In this document: one piece after another, positions 41,765 to 49,457 of the stretch
Position numbering within the stretch: position 1 is the first letter of the stretch
Layout of the letters: each line of letters starts with the position of its first letter
IMG/VR virus record: IMGVR_UViG_3300042868_002472
Coordinates: 1 to 57,556 of that record
Length of the DNA stretch: 57,556 bases
Direction: 5' to 3' (one strand)
Source: a virus
Notes under the pieces: model-generated
What the model was told of the DNA's origin: nothing
The model's input: the letters and a program-made list of their open reading frames with translations, nothing else
Databases searched by the model: none
Translations under genes and position numbers: made by a program

Positions 41765-42126
41765 ATCATCTTCGTCGTTGAGTAACCCTTTAACATAGGC
41801 ATAATAATGACAGGCTTGCCACCACTCACCACCTGGTCCGGCTTATAATCGCCGCCCTTAACTACTACGTCTGGATCAATCCGCTTAATCAACTCTAGCG
41901 GTGTATCTTCATCAAAGATAATTACTTCATCTACATAGCGCAACGCTAGCAGCATTGCCTTCCTGTCTTCCTGATTGTTAATAGGCCTTGTTTCGCCTTT
42001 TAAACGCTTGACCGATGCGTCAGAATTCAACCCTACCACTAGACTGCCAATCTTGGCGGCTTCTTTTAAGTACTCTATGTGGCCTCTATGCAGGATGTCA
42101 AAGCACCCGTTAGTAAATACTATCAT
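41743..42126 (-). CDS. hldC: Heptose-1-phosphate adenylyltransferase (HldE C-domain/HldC-like)
   Basis: This 127-residue nucleotidyltransferase has [20 protein letters not shown] (residues 4-23, HxGH site as HRGH), [31 protein letters not shown] and the final GYSTTKMI loop. This is nearly the whole signature of the RfaE/HldE cytidylyltransferase-like domain. It would join ATP and heptose-1-phosphate into ADP-heptose. It is stand-alone, as in bacteria with split HldA/HldC. It overlaps the cupin downstream and the P-loop gene upstream. Confidence 0.9.
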   Translation of the reverse strand: MIVFTNGCFDILHRGHIEYLKEAAKIGSLVVGLNSDASVKRLKGETRPINNQEDRKAMLLALRYVDEVIIFDEDTPLELIKRIDPDVVVKGGDYKPDQVVSGGKPVIIMPMLKGYSTTKMICDLMEL

Positions 42127-42530
42127 CTTTTGTTGATCTCGTGCATAATCAATGAGACCTCTTCGTCCACTAACATGCCCTCTGGCACAACCACATCAAC
42201 AATCGTTGGCGGCTCAAATAACTTGTTCGTATCAGCAAAGCGACCTTCGTCTATGCGGTCAACCCATATAATAAAGGCTTCCCCAAAGGCTCTGCGTGTC
42301 TCGCTAGTAGGGCAAACAAAGTCTGCAATCACATGCTCTGTCTCAGCTGCATCACATAACTCACCTAGTCTCGTTGCTTGACGTATCCTGCCCTCTACCG
42401 AGAAGTCCCAGTCATCGTGCAGCCGTCTTGCGTCATCGGCATTGTAGTGCGTAGCCTTTAACCGCTTCGCTAATGCTTTAGCTAGCGTTGTTTTACCAGC
42501 GCCAGGTAGTCCCATAATCAGTATTTTCAT
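42123..42530 (-). CDS. Adenylylsulfate-kinase-like P-loop protein
   Basis: This 135-residue P-loop kinase has Walker [10 protein letters not shown] (7-15). The following [29 protein letters not shown] and [13 protein letters not shown] resemble APS kinase (CysC), where GDN-R, DLGFS and FISP motifs hold APS. APS kinase makes PAPS, the sulfate donor, and a sulfotransferase is encoded 4 kb upstream in the same operon. The motifs are divergent and the protein is shorter than CysC (about 200 residues), so another small-molecule kinase is possible. Confidence 0.68.
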   Translation of the reverse strand: MKILIMGLPGAGKTTLAKALAKRLKATHYNADDARRLHDDWDFSVEGRIRQATRLGELCDAAETEHVIADFVCPTSETRRAFGEAFIIWVDRIDEGRFADTNKLFEPPTIVDVVVPEGMLVDEEVSLIMHEINKR

Positions 42531-43105
42531 AGCTTGCGTATTGCTATCTGATATCCATTACCTAGTTGTTCTACAGCTACCTTATCCCAGTAGCAGTTTA
42601 AGAAGCTGTCCACCGCTAGCTTAGGGTTATCCTGTAACCGTTCTTGGCGCCAAGCAATGCAGTCATCGCATAGTAGGATGCCACCGTCGTTGAGTAGATT
42701 GAACCCCATAACGAGGTCTTCTAGCACGGCTGCAGCTCTATGGTCGCCATCAATGTAAATCAAGTCAGCCTTCACGCCACGAGTGTATAACTCCAGTAGC
42801 GCGTCCTTAGAGGTCATCTGCATAAACTCGATGTTGCCTTTATGCTCGAACTCTTCTAGGTTAGCTTTAAATATTACTTCAGCTTCGTTGACCACCTCGT
42901 TAGGTAAGTCGGCTGATGCACCAAACGGATCAATCGCATAGTGCTTATACTCTGGGTAACGCTTAACCATCTCTTGAGTTAGGTTGAAGGTCGTGTTGCC
43001 CTCAAACAATCCTATCTCTATAACTACTTTCGGAACTCCAAATCTACTTACCAAACTTGTAATACTTTGCTGCGCGTACTCGTGAAACAGCACGGTGAAT
43101 TTCAT
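42527..43105 (-). CDS. Class I SAM-dependent methyltransferase
   Basis: The 192-residue protein has the SAM-binding motif I VVIEIGLFEGNTT (about 27-39), HYAIDPFG, and ADLIYIDGDHRAAAVLEDLV, followed by GGILLCDDCIAW. This fits Methyltransf_24/TylF-type enzymes that methylate sugars or small molecules, often in polysaccharide clusters. Its substrate is probably a glycan or nucleotide sugar of this cassette. GGAGAAATAA precedes its ATG, and its stop overlaps the kinase-like gene. Confidence 0.78.
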   Translation of the reverse strand: MKFTVLFHEYAQQSITSLVSRFGVPKVVIEIGLFEGNTTFNLTQEMVKRYPEYKHYAIDPFGASADLPNEVVNEAEVIFKANLEEFEHKGNIEFMQMTSKDALLELYTRGVKADLIYIDGDHRAAAVLEDLVMGFNLLNDGGILLCDDCIAWRQERLQDNPKLAVDSFLNCYWDKVAVEQLGNGYQIAIRKL

Positions 43106-43798
43106 TTATTTCTCCAAGTTGTCGTTACGTTCCGTTGTGCGTCCAGCTTTCGGACGGTTTAATATTGTTGTCTCTGCACCCTTTTCATCGTAAGCATAGA
43201 TGCCCATTTGATGGATAGGAAAAATGTCAGCCCTCAATAATATATCAAGTGGAGCGCAGATACCATACTTTAAGACATGCGCTAACATGTTCTTGGCTAC
43301 CGCAGGGTCGATTGCATAAGCGTGTGCGCGACAGATAAAGTGGTAGTTAGGACCTTCTGATGCGTGTGGTGGCGTAGGAAAGACTCCCCAGCCTTGTTTT
43401 ACTTGTTCGTGTGAGCCTAGGAAGCAGATGGAGTTATAAACGCCATGTTGGGTAAAGGCTTGGGTCATTACGGAGTCATGCTCTAGAACGATAAGAGGCT
43501 TGTCTTGTTCTACGCACTTAGCCCATAGACTGATATGTGAAAGAGCGCAGGCAACCTCTCCACGGGTTAGGTAGTGGTCTGTCACCTTAATCATCTTCAT
43601 CACGCTATTGTGATGGGCTGGTGGCTGTATTTCACCAGAGAGACCGTTGTAGGCTTCCCAGTATTCCCAAGGCTGACCCACGGTATCGCATGAGTCTGAA
43701 CATCTTTTTGCTTGTGTCTCAGAGTTTTGATTGCCAGCGACTCTGATGATGTACGCCTTGTCTACGACAGTGTCGTAGCTAAAAAATAGGGATTTCAC
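43106..43798 (-). CDS. Glycosyltransferase family 25-like protein
   Basis: This 230-residue protein shows the GT25 (LPS/LOS glycosyltransferase) pattern: KAYIIRVAGNQNSETQAKRC (14-33), PWEYWEAYNGL (43-53), GEVACALSHISLW (80-92) and an acidic metal motif LEHD (105-108) in place of EDD. Such enzymes add galactose or glucose to LPS core or proteins. It starts with GTG 43798 behind a strong AAGGAG site. It directly follows the 14-blade propeller gene, which makes fibre or LPS glycosylation equally likely. Confidence 0.76.
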   Translation of the reverse strand: MKSLFFSYDTVVDKAYIIRVAGNQNSETQAKRCSDSCDTVGQPWEYWEAYNGLSGEIQPPAHHNSVMKMIKVTDHYLTRGEVACALSHISLWAKCVEQDKPLIVLEHDSVMTQAFTQHGVYNSICFLGSHEQVKQGWGVFPTPPHASEGPNYHFICRAHAYAIDPAVAKNMLAHVLKYGICAPLDILLRADIFPIHQMGIYAYDEKGAETTILNRPKAGRTTERNDNLEK

Positions 43799-43808
43799 CC
43801 TTTTCTCC

Positions 43809-46085
43809 TTAAGTTGTTAGTGCCCCACATTGATAATAGCTAGATCCTTGAGTAACGGCTGACCAGTTAGTATTGCTTCCTAATTGTACAGGTGATGAGC
43901 GTTTTACTAAGTCATCAAATCCGCTGGTTCCACTTATTCCACCGCCCCATGACCATAATGTACCGTCAGTTTTTATGGCTATTGACTGTGATAAATTCCC
44001 AGAAACCTTAGACCATGTAGTTAAAGCCCCCACCTGCACAGGAGATGAACGAGCAATAGTATCATTTTGCCCTAACTGCCCATAGTTGTTTCTACCCCAT
44101 GACCATAACGTACCATCTGTTTTAATTGCAAGAACCCCAGCATACGCCGCTTCTACAGTTAACCATGTGGTTAATGCGCCAACTTGTACGGGTGATGAGC
44201 GATTTACTGTATCATTTTTGCCTAACTGACCATTTCCATTAATTCCCCATGTCCAAAGTGTTCCATCGGTTTTTGTAGCGATGGTAAAATAATCGCCAGC
44301 GCTAACTGACAACCAAGTAGTTCCAGCACCAATCTGCGTTGGAGATGAACGATTAACTACATCATTTTGACCTGTTTGACCGTTATTTGCAGATCCCCAA
44401 GACCAAAGCGTACCATCAGTTTTAATCGCAGCGCCATGAAGATAACCATTAGATATTTTTAACCATGTAGTTAAAGCGCCAATTTGAACTGGAGACGACC
44501 TATTAATTACAGTGCCATCACCTACTTGACCAGAAATATTGTGTCCCCACGCCCAAAGTGTGCCATTTGTTTTTACAGCTGTTACGAATGCATATCCAGA
44601 ATATACGTTTGACCAATTAGTATCTGTACCAACTTGAGCTATTGCAGACCTATATACAATATTATTTTGAGCTAGTTGGCCTGTACCATTTCGACCAGCA
44701 GTCCATAAAGTTCCATTAGATTTAATTCCCGCCATGAAATTTGTACCGTAAGAAACAATACTCCATGAAGTTTGACTACTAACTTGTACTGGTGAGGAGC
44801 GATTGATAAGATCACCTTGAGCTAATTGTCCATTTTCATTAGATCCCCAAGCAAACAAGTTAGACGCTTCTAGGGATGGGACGTTGAAAGCGCCCAAATT
44901 ATCACCGCCGCCATAAGGTGTTGTCCATGTAGCAAGCGGTCCTACTTGAACTGGGGACGATACATTTACAGCAACAGCTATATTTTGAGCTAATTGTCCC
45001 CAATCATTCCTGCCCCATGACCACAAAGCGCCACTCGAATTAACCGCAAATAAAGAATAGTCAGAGGCGCCCATCTGCGACCATGTATTTAATGTTCCTA
45101 TTTGAATAGGAGAAGAGCGATTAACTATATCATTTTGACCTAATTGACCATACGCATTACTTCCCCACGCCCATATAGTTCCATTTGTTTGTATAGCCGC
45201 AGCGAAAGCCCCTCCGTTATAAACTTTAGACCACGTAGTTAATGCACCTACTTGAACAGGTGATGAACGATTAACTCTATCGTTTTGACCTAACTCACCA
45301 CTAGCATTACTTCCCCAAGACCAAAGAGTACCATTTGTTTTAACAGCAAATGAACTATTGCTAGCGGCTAAACTAGCCCAGTTTGTATCAGATCCTACTT
45401 GTACTGGAGAGGAGCGATGAACCGTGCTGGCTATATTTTGGCCTAACTGCCCGTTATTATTTCTACCCCAAGACCACAATGTCCCATCTGTTTTTATGGC
45501 TAGCGCGTGATTTGATCCTACAGCAGGGATTGACCAATTAGTTAGGGCGCCAATTTGTACGGGTGATGAACGATTAACTCTATCGTTTTGACCTAACTCA
45601 CCGCTATTGTTATAACCCCATGACCATATTGTTCCATCTGTTTTAGTTGATATAGATGCAAGTGATGCTGAGATATTAGCCCAATTAGTCAATGCTCCAA
45701 CTTGTACTGGTGATGAACGATTAATTGTCGTGTTGTCACCTAGTTGGCCATAAGCATTATATCCCCATGCCCATAGTGCCCCACTAGAATTTATGGCAAA
45801 CGTTGTATAGTATACCGACAGTTTTTTCCAATTTGTTGACGATCCTACTTGAACAGGTGACGAGCGGCTTACTAAGTCATTTTGAGCCAAGGAACCAAAT
45901 TGATTTCCACCAGCAACATATATTGCTCTAGGGATAATAGGCTTAGGCCACGTACCCTGCTTGACGTATCCGCTAGCTTGTTCTAATGTCCAAACGCCAG
46001 GCGCACTACCACCTTCCCCATCCGTTGGGCCAACCACTACAGGTGCTGAACGGTTTATTAGACCGCCTGGATAACGTTGTGACAT
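43809..46085 (-). CDS. RCC1-repeat protein, 14 blades (double beta-propeller)
   Basis: This 758-residue protein consists almost entirely of RCC1-type repeats of about 49 residues with the core LWSWGxNxxGQLGQND, xRSSPVQVGALTNW. Fourteen repeat junctions are present after a short N-terminal lead. A linker (FNVPSLEASNLFAWGSNENG) falls after the seventh, so it probably folds as two seven-bladed propellers. It has no signal peptide. It sits in the late tail operon, so it is probably a fibre or receptor-binding protein. Lead segment YPGGLINRSAPVVVGPT resembles the start of the third RCC1 protein. Ribosome site GGGAGTTCTT. Confidence 0.85.
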   Translation of the reverse strand: MSQRYPGGLINRSAPVVVGPTDGEGGSAPGVWTLEQASGYVKQGTWPKPIIPRAIYVAGGNQFGSLAQNDLVSRSSPVQVGSSTNWKKLSVYYTTFAINSSGALWAWGYNAYGQLGDNTTINRSSPVQVGALTNWANISASLASISTKTDGTIWSWGYNNSGELGQNDRVNRSSPVQIGALTNWSIPAVGSNHALAIKTDGTLWSWGRNNNGQLGQNIASTVHRSSPVQVGSDTNWASLAASNSSFAVKTNGTLWSWGSNASGELGQNDRVNRSSPVQVGALTTWSKVYNGGAFAAAIQTNGTIWAWGSNAYGQLGQNDIVNRSSPIQIGTLNTWSQMGASDYSLFAVNSSGALWSWGRNDWGQLAQNIAVAVNVSSPVQVGPLATWTTPYGGGDNLGAFNVPSLEASNLFAWGSNENGQLAQGDLINRSSPVQVSSQTSWSIVSYGTNFMAGIKSNGTLWTAGRNGTGQLAQNNIVYRSAIAQVGTDTNWSNVYSGYAFVTAVKTNGTLWAWGHNISGQVGDGTVINRSSPVQIGALTTWLKISNGYLHGAAIKTDGTLWSWGSANNGQTGQNDVVNRSSPTQIGAGTTWLSVSAGDYFTIATKTDGTLWTWGINGNGQLGKNDTVNRSSPVQVGALTTWLTVEAAYAGVLAIKTDGTLWSWGRNNYGQLGQNDTIARSSPVQVGALTTWSKVSGNLSQSIAIKTDGTLWSWGGGISGTSGFDDLVKRSSPVQLGSNTNWSAVTQGSSYYQCGALTT

Positions 46086-46099
46086 AAGAACTCCCTAAC

Positions 46100-46519
46100 T
46101 TATAGTACGTCTAAATCTTCGTGTGTTGTTGCGCCTGCAATGTCAGCTAACTTAGCATCCAATGTAGCTTTAGCTGTTGCCACACGAGCAGCGTCATATG
46201 TTTCTGCTGGGTTGTCATTGATTTGCTTTTGTGTCTCTTCGTTAACAACACGTTGGAACTCGCCTTTAGCGGCGCCAACTAAACCACCTTTGCGGTCATC
46301 CACGGTCAATGCAACCTTGTGCCAGATGATTTCGGCTGGTGTTTTGTCTGCATCGATAGTGTGGTGTGAGATGTACTCACGGTTAGGAACTAGGTCTGGA
46401 TGAATCTCAATGGCTGCTTTCCAACCAGCTTCTGTCTCTACTGGTGGTTGTGTGTCCCATACTTGTGTTACGTTGCCATCTTGGACGCGAATCCAGTAGC
46501 CTTGTTTTACTGTTGACAT
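46100..46519 (-). CDS. Fibre-associated protein, possible chaperone
   Basis: This 139-residue protein has an N-terminal beta region (GYWIRVQDGNVTQVWDTQPP, residues 7-26) and a helical C-terminal half (GEFQRVVNEETQKQINDNPA). This two-part plan is like tail-fibre assembly or attachment proteins. It lies between the sulfotransferase fusion and the 14-blade propeller gene. A good GGAGATTATT site precedes its start. The chaperone idea is inference; it could instead be a small fibre subunit. Confidence 0.55.
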   Translation of the reverse strand: MSTVKQGYWIRVQDGNVTQVWDTQPPVETEAGWKAAIEIHPDLVPNREYISHHTIDADKTPAEIIWHKVALTVDDRKGGLVGAAKGEFQRVVNEETQKQINDNPAETYDAARVATAKATLDAKLADIAGATTHEDLDVL

Positions 46520-46528
46520 AATAATCTC

Positions 46529-48298
46529 CTATGCGGTTAATTTCTTAAGTTCTCGAAGTTGTGCACCGATTTTCTTGAAGGGATCGGTCCAGTCCCCAAA
46601 ACTCGTCTGTCTAAACAATGTTACGCTATTATACCAAACTGAGGTATTCGTTGGAGGTGCCCATAAATAATAAGGTAACACCGGCACCACAATCCATGTC
46701 TCTACACCCATCGCCGCAGCCAAGTGCGCTACAGACGTACAAGAGGTAATCACTAGGTCACACGATGCAATCGCTTCAGCAGTCTGCTCCCAATGGTCTA
46801 GCGATACTTGTCCAACCCAGTTTGGGCGATACTGTGAACCTTCATCGCGCTGTAGGCTGATAACTTCAGCGTCAACACCCTTTACAGCGTCAAACAATAG
46901 TTGACTTGGGAATACGCGGTGCTGTTCATGCTCAAACTGTGGATTACCTTGCCAGCGTAACCCAATACGGTATTTAGACGATTTCGGTACATTCGGACGC
47001 GGAATGTATGCCTCTCCGCTAACATCCTTGTATTCTAACTCTAAAACCATAGCCGCTGACATAGATGGTAGCCAGAAGTCGTGTACAACGCCGAATAAGG
47101 CTTCATGTTGGATTACTGCGGTGATACCATCAACGTGACGTAGAAGTCCAGCTAGAGGGCCACTACACGCGACGATTACCTTGCATCCACGCTCTAAAAT
47201 GTATTTGACGTACCTTACCCCGTGAATTTGATCTCCAAGACCGCCTTCGAGGTTTAACATGACTACGCCTTGAGATTTTCCATCCCATATAGGCATCGGT
47301 GAGCTAGGAACTGGGTTACCAAATACGCCTTCAATACGACCACGATAAAGTAGTTTTTCGCCATCTAATAAGTTGCCTTTCCACATTTGGTACCAGCCAC
47401 GATTAAACGCAGCCCTGTGGTTCCAAGGCTCGTCCTTCTCAATCTTCTGCGCTAGTCGCCAGCCTTCGTTAAAGTTTCCCATCAAGCCTGCAGACAGTTG
47501 TAAGTCTAGGTCATGGATAGGGCGGTGGCCTGGGCCTTCGTTTAACCAGAAGCGTGGTTGTTGGTAGTCGCGATAGAACACACCAAGCACGTCTTCCGCT
47601 GTGGTTGAGTGTTGGCGTTTAAGCTCTGGCTTAACATCGTGAAGACCTTTAACCTGCCATACCTCTTCGTCGTTCTCTTTTAGGTGATCCGCGTTAATCA
47701 TCGCCAAGTTATAGTCAAACGCTGGGATGTCTAAGAAGGCATGAATGCGGTCTAGCTCTTTCTGTGGGTTATTAAGTAGGTCGTCGTAGTCCACGAATAG
47801 AATGCACTCAGGAGCGAAGCGGTAGCCTGACTCTAGTGTTTGGTATGACTCTTTAACGTGTGAGACTAGCTCACTTGTCCTTAAGAACTCTTCTAGGTTG
47901 TCAGGCTTGGCTACACGCACCATAGACGCTACGCAGTCAGGGATGTTACGAACCGTCGCTATAATCTTAGGCTTGTGACCTAAAACCTTTGCCATCGTTG
48001 GGATGTTGACGTCAGATGCCCAGCCACGCGCTTTGTCTAGGATGATAGACTTGCCTACGTCCTCGTACTTAGATTCGCAGATGTTTCGTAAGATACGCTG
48101 TATCTCAGCTTCCGACTTAGCCTTGTCTGGCGTAGCTTGAACTGACATTGAGTCCGCCCAAGCTCGTAAGGTACCCACTAACATATCTAATAGTCCAGAT
48201 GTCGCAGTCGTGTGAACCTCTGGGTTTTGACTCAAGATTGCAGCTAAGACGGTTGAGCCAGAGCGTGGAAGTCCTGATAAAAAGTATATGTTTTTCAT
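46529..48298 (-). CDS. Sulfotransferase fused to GT9 heptosyltransferase-like domain
   Basis: Protein of about 589 residues. Residues 1-255 form a PAPS-dependent sulfotransferase: 5'-phosphosulfate loop LSGLPRSGSTVLA (7-19), 3'-phosphate motif VRNIPDCVASM (116-126) and CILFVDYDDLL. Residues about 264-325 look like TPR helices. Residues about 345-589 resemble GT9: GGLGDQIHGVRYV (352-364), GLRWQGNPQFEHEQH (446-460), and CDLVITSCTSVAHLAAAMGV (513-532). It could both transfer heptose and sulfate a glycan. An upstream TTG (48319) is in frame, but ATG 48298 follows GAGAGAGAA. It lies between two RCC1 genes. Confidence 0.84.
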   Translation of the reverse strand: MKNIYFLSGLPRSGSTVLAAILSQNPEVHTTATSGLLDMLVGTLRAWADSMSVQATPDKAKSEAEIQRILRNICESKYEDVGKSIILDKARGWASDVNIPTMAKVLGHKPKIIATVRNIPDCVASMVRVAKPDNLEEFLRTSELVSHVKESYQTLESGYRFAPECILFVDYDDLLNNPQKELDRIHAFLDIPAFDYNLAMINADHLKENDEEVWQVKGLHDVKPELKRQHSTTAEDVLGVFYRDYQQPRFWLNEGPGHRPIHDLDLQLSAGLMGNFNEGWRLAQKIEKDEPWNHRAAFNRGWYQMWKGNLLDGEKLLYRGRIEGVFGNPVPSSPMPIWDGKSQGVVMLNLEGGLGDQIHGVRYVKYILERGCKVIVACSGPLAGLLRHVDGITAVIQHEALFGVVHDFWLPSMSAAMVLELEYKDVSGEAYIPRPNVPKSSKYRIGLRWQGNPQFEHEQHRVFPSQLLFDAVKGVDAEVISLQRDEGSQYRPNWVGQVSLDHWEQTAEAIASCDLVITSCTSVAHLAAAMGVETWIVVPVLPYYLWAPPTNTSVWYNSVTLFRQTSFGDWTDPFKKIGAQLRELKKLTA

Positions 48299-48308
48299 TT
48301 CTCTCTCG

Positions 48309-49445
48309 TTATGATGCAATGCCTATTGTTGCGTAAAAATTATTGTATACTTTACTCCAATTTAAACTACTGCCTATTTGCACGGGAGATGAACGATAAA
48401 CTAAGTCATTCTGACCTAATTGGCCACCGACGCTGTAACCCCAACTCCATAATGAACCATCTGATTTAATAGCATATGAAGCGTTATACCCAGCATTAAT
48501 GGTAGCCCAATTAACTAAAGTTCCTACTTGTACTGGTGAAGAACGATTAACTCTATCATTCAGGCCTAATTGGCCCCCAAGATTTTGCCCCCAAGTCCAT
48601 AATGAACCATCTGTTTTAGTAGCTAATGTAAAATAACCGCCACAAGAAACTTTAGCCCAATTTGTTAACGCACCAACTTGAGTAGGTGAAGAACGATACG
48701 CTATATCGTTTAGGCCTAATTGGCCGCTATCATTCAGACCCCAGCTCCATAGGGTACCATCAGTTTTAATGGCAAATAAATAATAACCACCAAATGATAT
48801 TGAGCTCCAATTAGTTAACGCCCCTACTTGAACAGGAGATGAACGTCTGATTGTATTGCTTTGTCCTAATTGGCCATACGTGTTTTGCCCCCATGCCCAT
48901 AAGGTTCCGTCTGTTTTAATGGCTGCTGATGAATATGCGCCGCATGCCACATTTAACCATGTAGATAATGAACCTATTTGAACAGGCGATGAACGATATC
49001 CCCCTGATACATTCAGACCTAATTGACCCTGATTATTTTTACCCCATGACCATAATGTGCCATCTGTTTTAACGGATAATGCATGATAGTCTCCTAAAGA
49101 AACTAAGCTCCAATTGGTCAATGCACCCACTTGTACTGGAGACGAGCGACTAACTTCATCGTTTTGACCTAATTGGCCATTGCTATTATTACCCCATGAC
49201 CAAATTGTATTATTTTGTTTTGTAGCTATTTCATATGAATTACCAATAGCAGCATTTCGCCATGTTGTATCGGTGCCTACTTGTACTGGTGAAGAACGAT
49301 TAACTCTATCATTCAGGCCTAATTGGCCTAAATTATTTGCACCCCAAGACCATAATCCTACTGGCATTGGTGGGTATGACCATAATCCCTGACCAGCCGC
49401 CTGCATCTGCGCTTGTAGTGTCCACATTCCGCTGTAGTTTGGCAT
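48309..49445 (-). CDS. RCC1-repeat protein, 7 blades
   Basis: This 378-residue protein has a short N-terminal region (MPNYSGMWTLQAQMQAAGQG), then exactly seven RCC1-type repeats; each ends in RSSPVQV-like and TNW-like elements. One closed seven-bladed propeller is expected. The last repeat ends with YNNFYATIGIAS, the strand that would close the ring. It has no signal peptide or membrane segment. It is probably a virion fibre or adhesin. Ribosome site AAGGAAACAAAAGA. Confidence 0.83.
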   Translation of the reverse strand: MPNYSGMWTLQAQMQAAGQGLWSYPPMPVGLWSWGANNLGQLGLNDRVNRSSPVQVGTDTTWRNAAIGNSYEIATKQNNTIWSWGNNSNGQLGQNDEVSRSSPVQVGALTNWSLVSLGDYHALSVKTDGTLWSWGKNNQGQLGLNVSGGYRSSPVQIGSLSTWLNVACGAYSSAAIKTDGTLWAWGQNTYGQLGQSNTIRRSSPVQVGALTNWSSISFGGYYLFAIKTDGTLWSWGLNDSGQLGLNDIAYRSSPTQVGALTNWAKVSCGGYFTLATKTDGSLWTWGQNLGGQLGLNDRVNRSSPVQVGTLVNWATINAGYNASYAIKSDGSLWSWGYSVGGQLGQNDLVYRSSPVQIGSSLNWSKVYNNFYATIGIAS

Positions 49446-49457
49446 TCTTTTGTTTCC

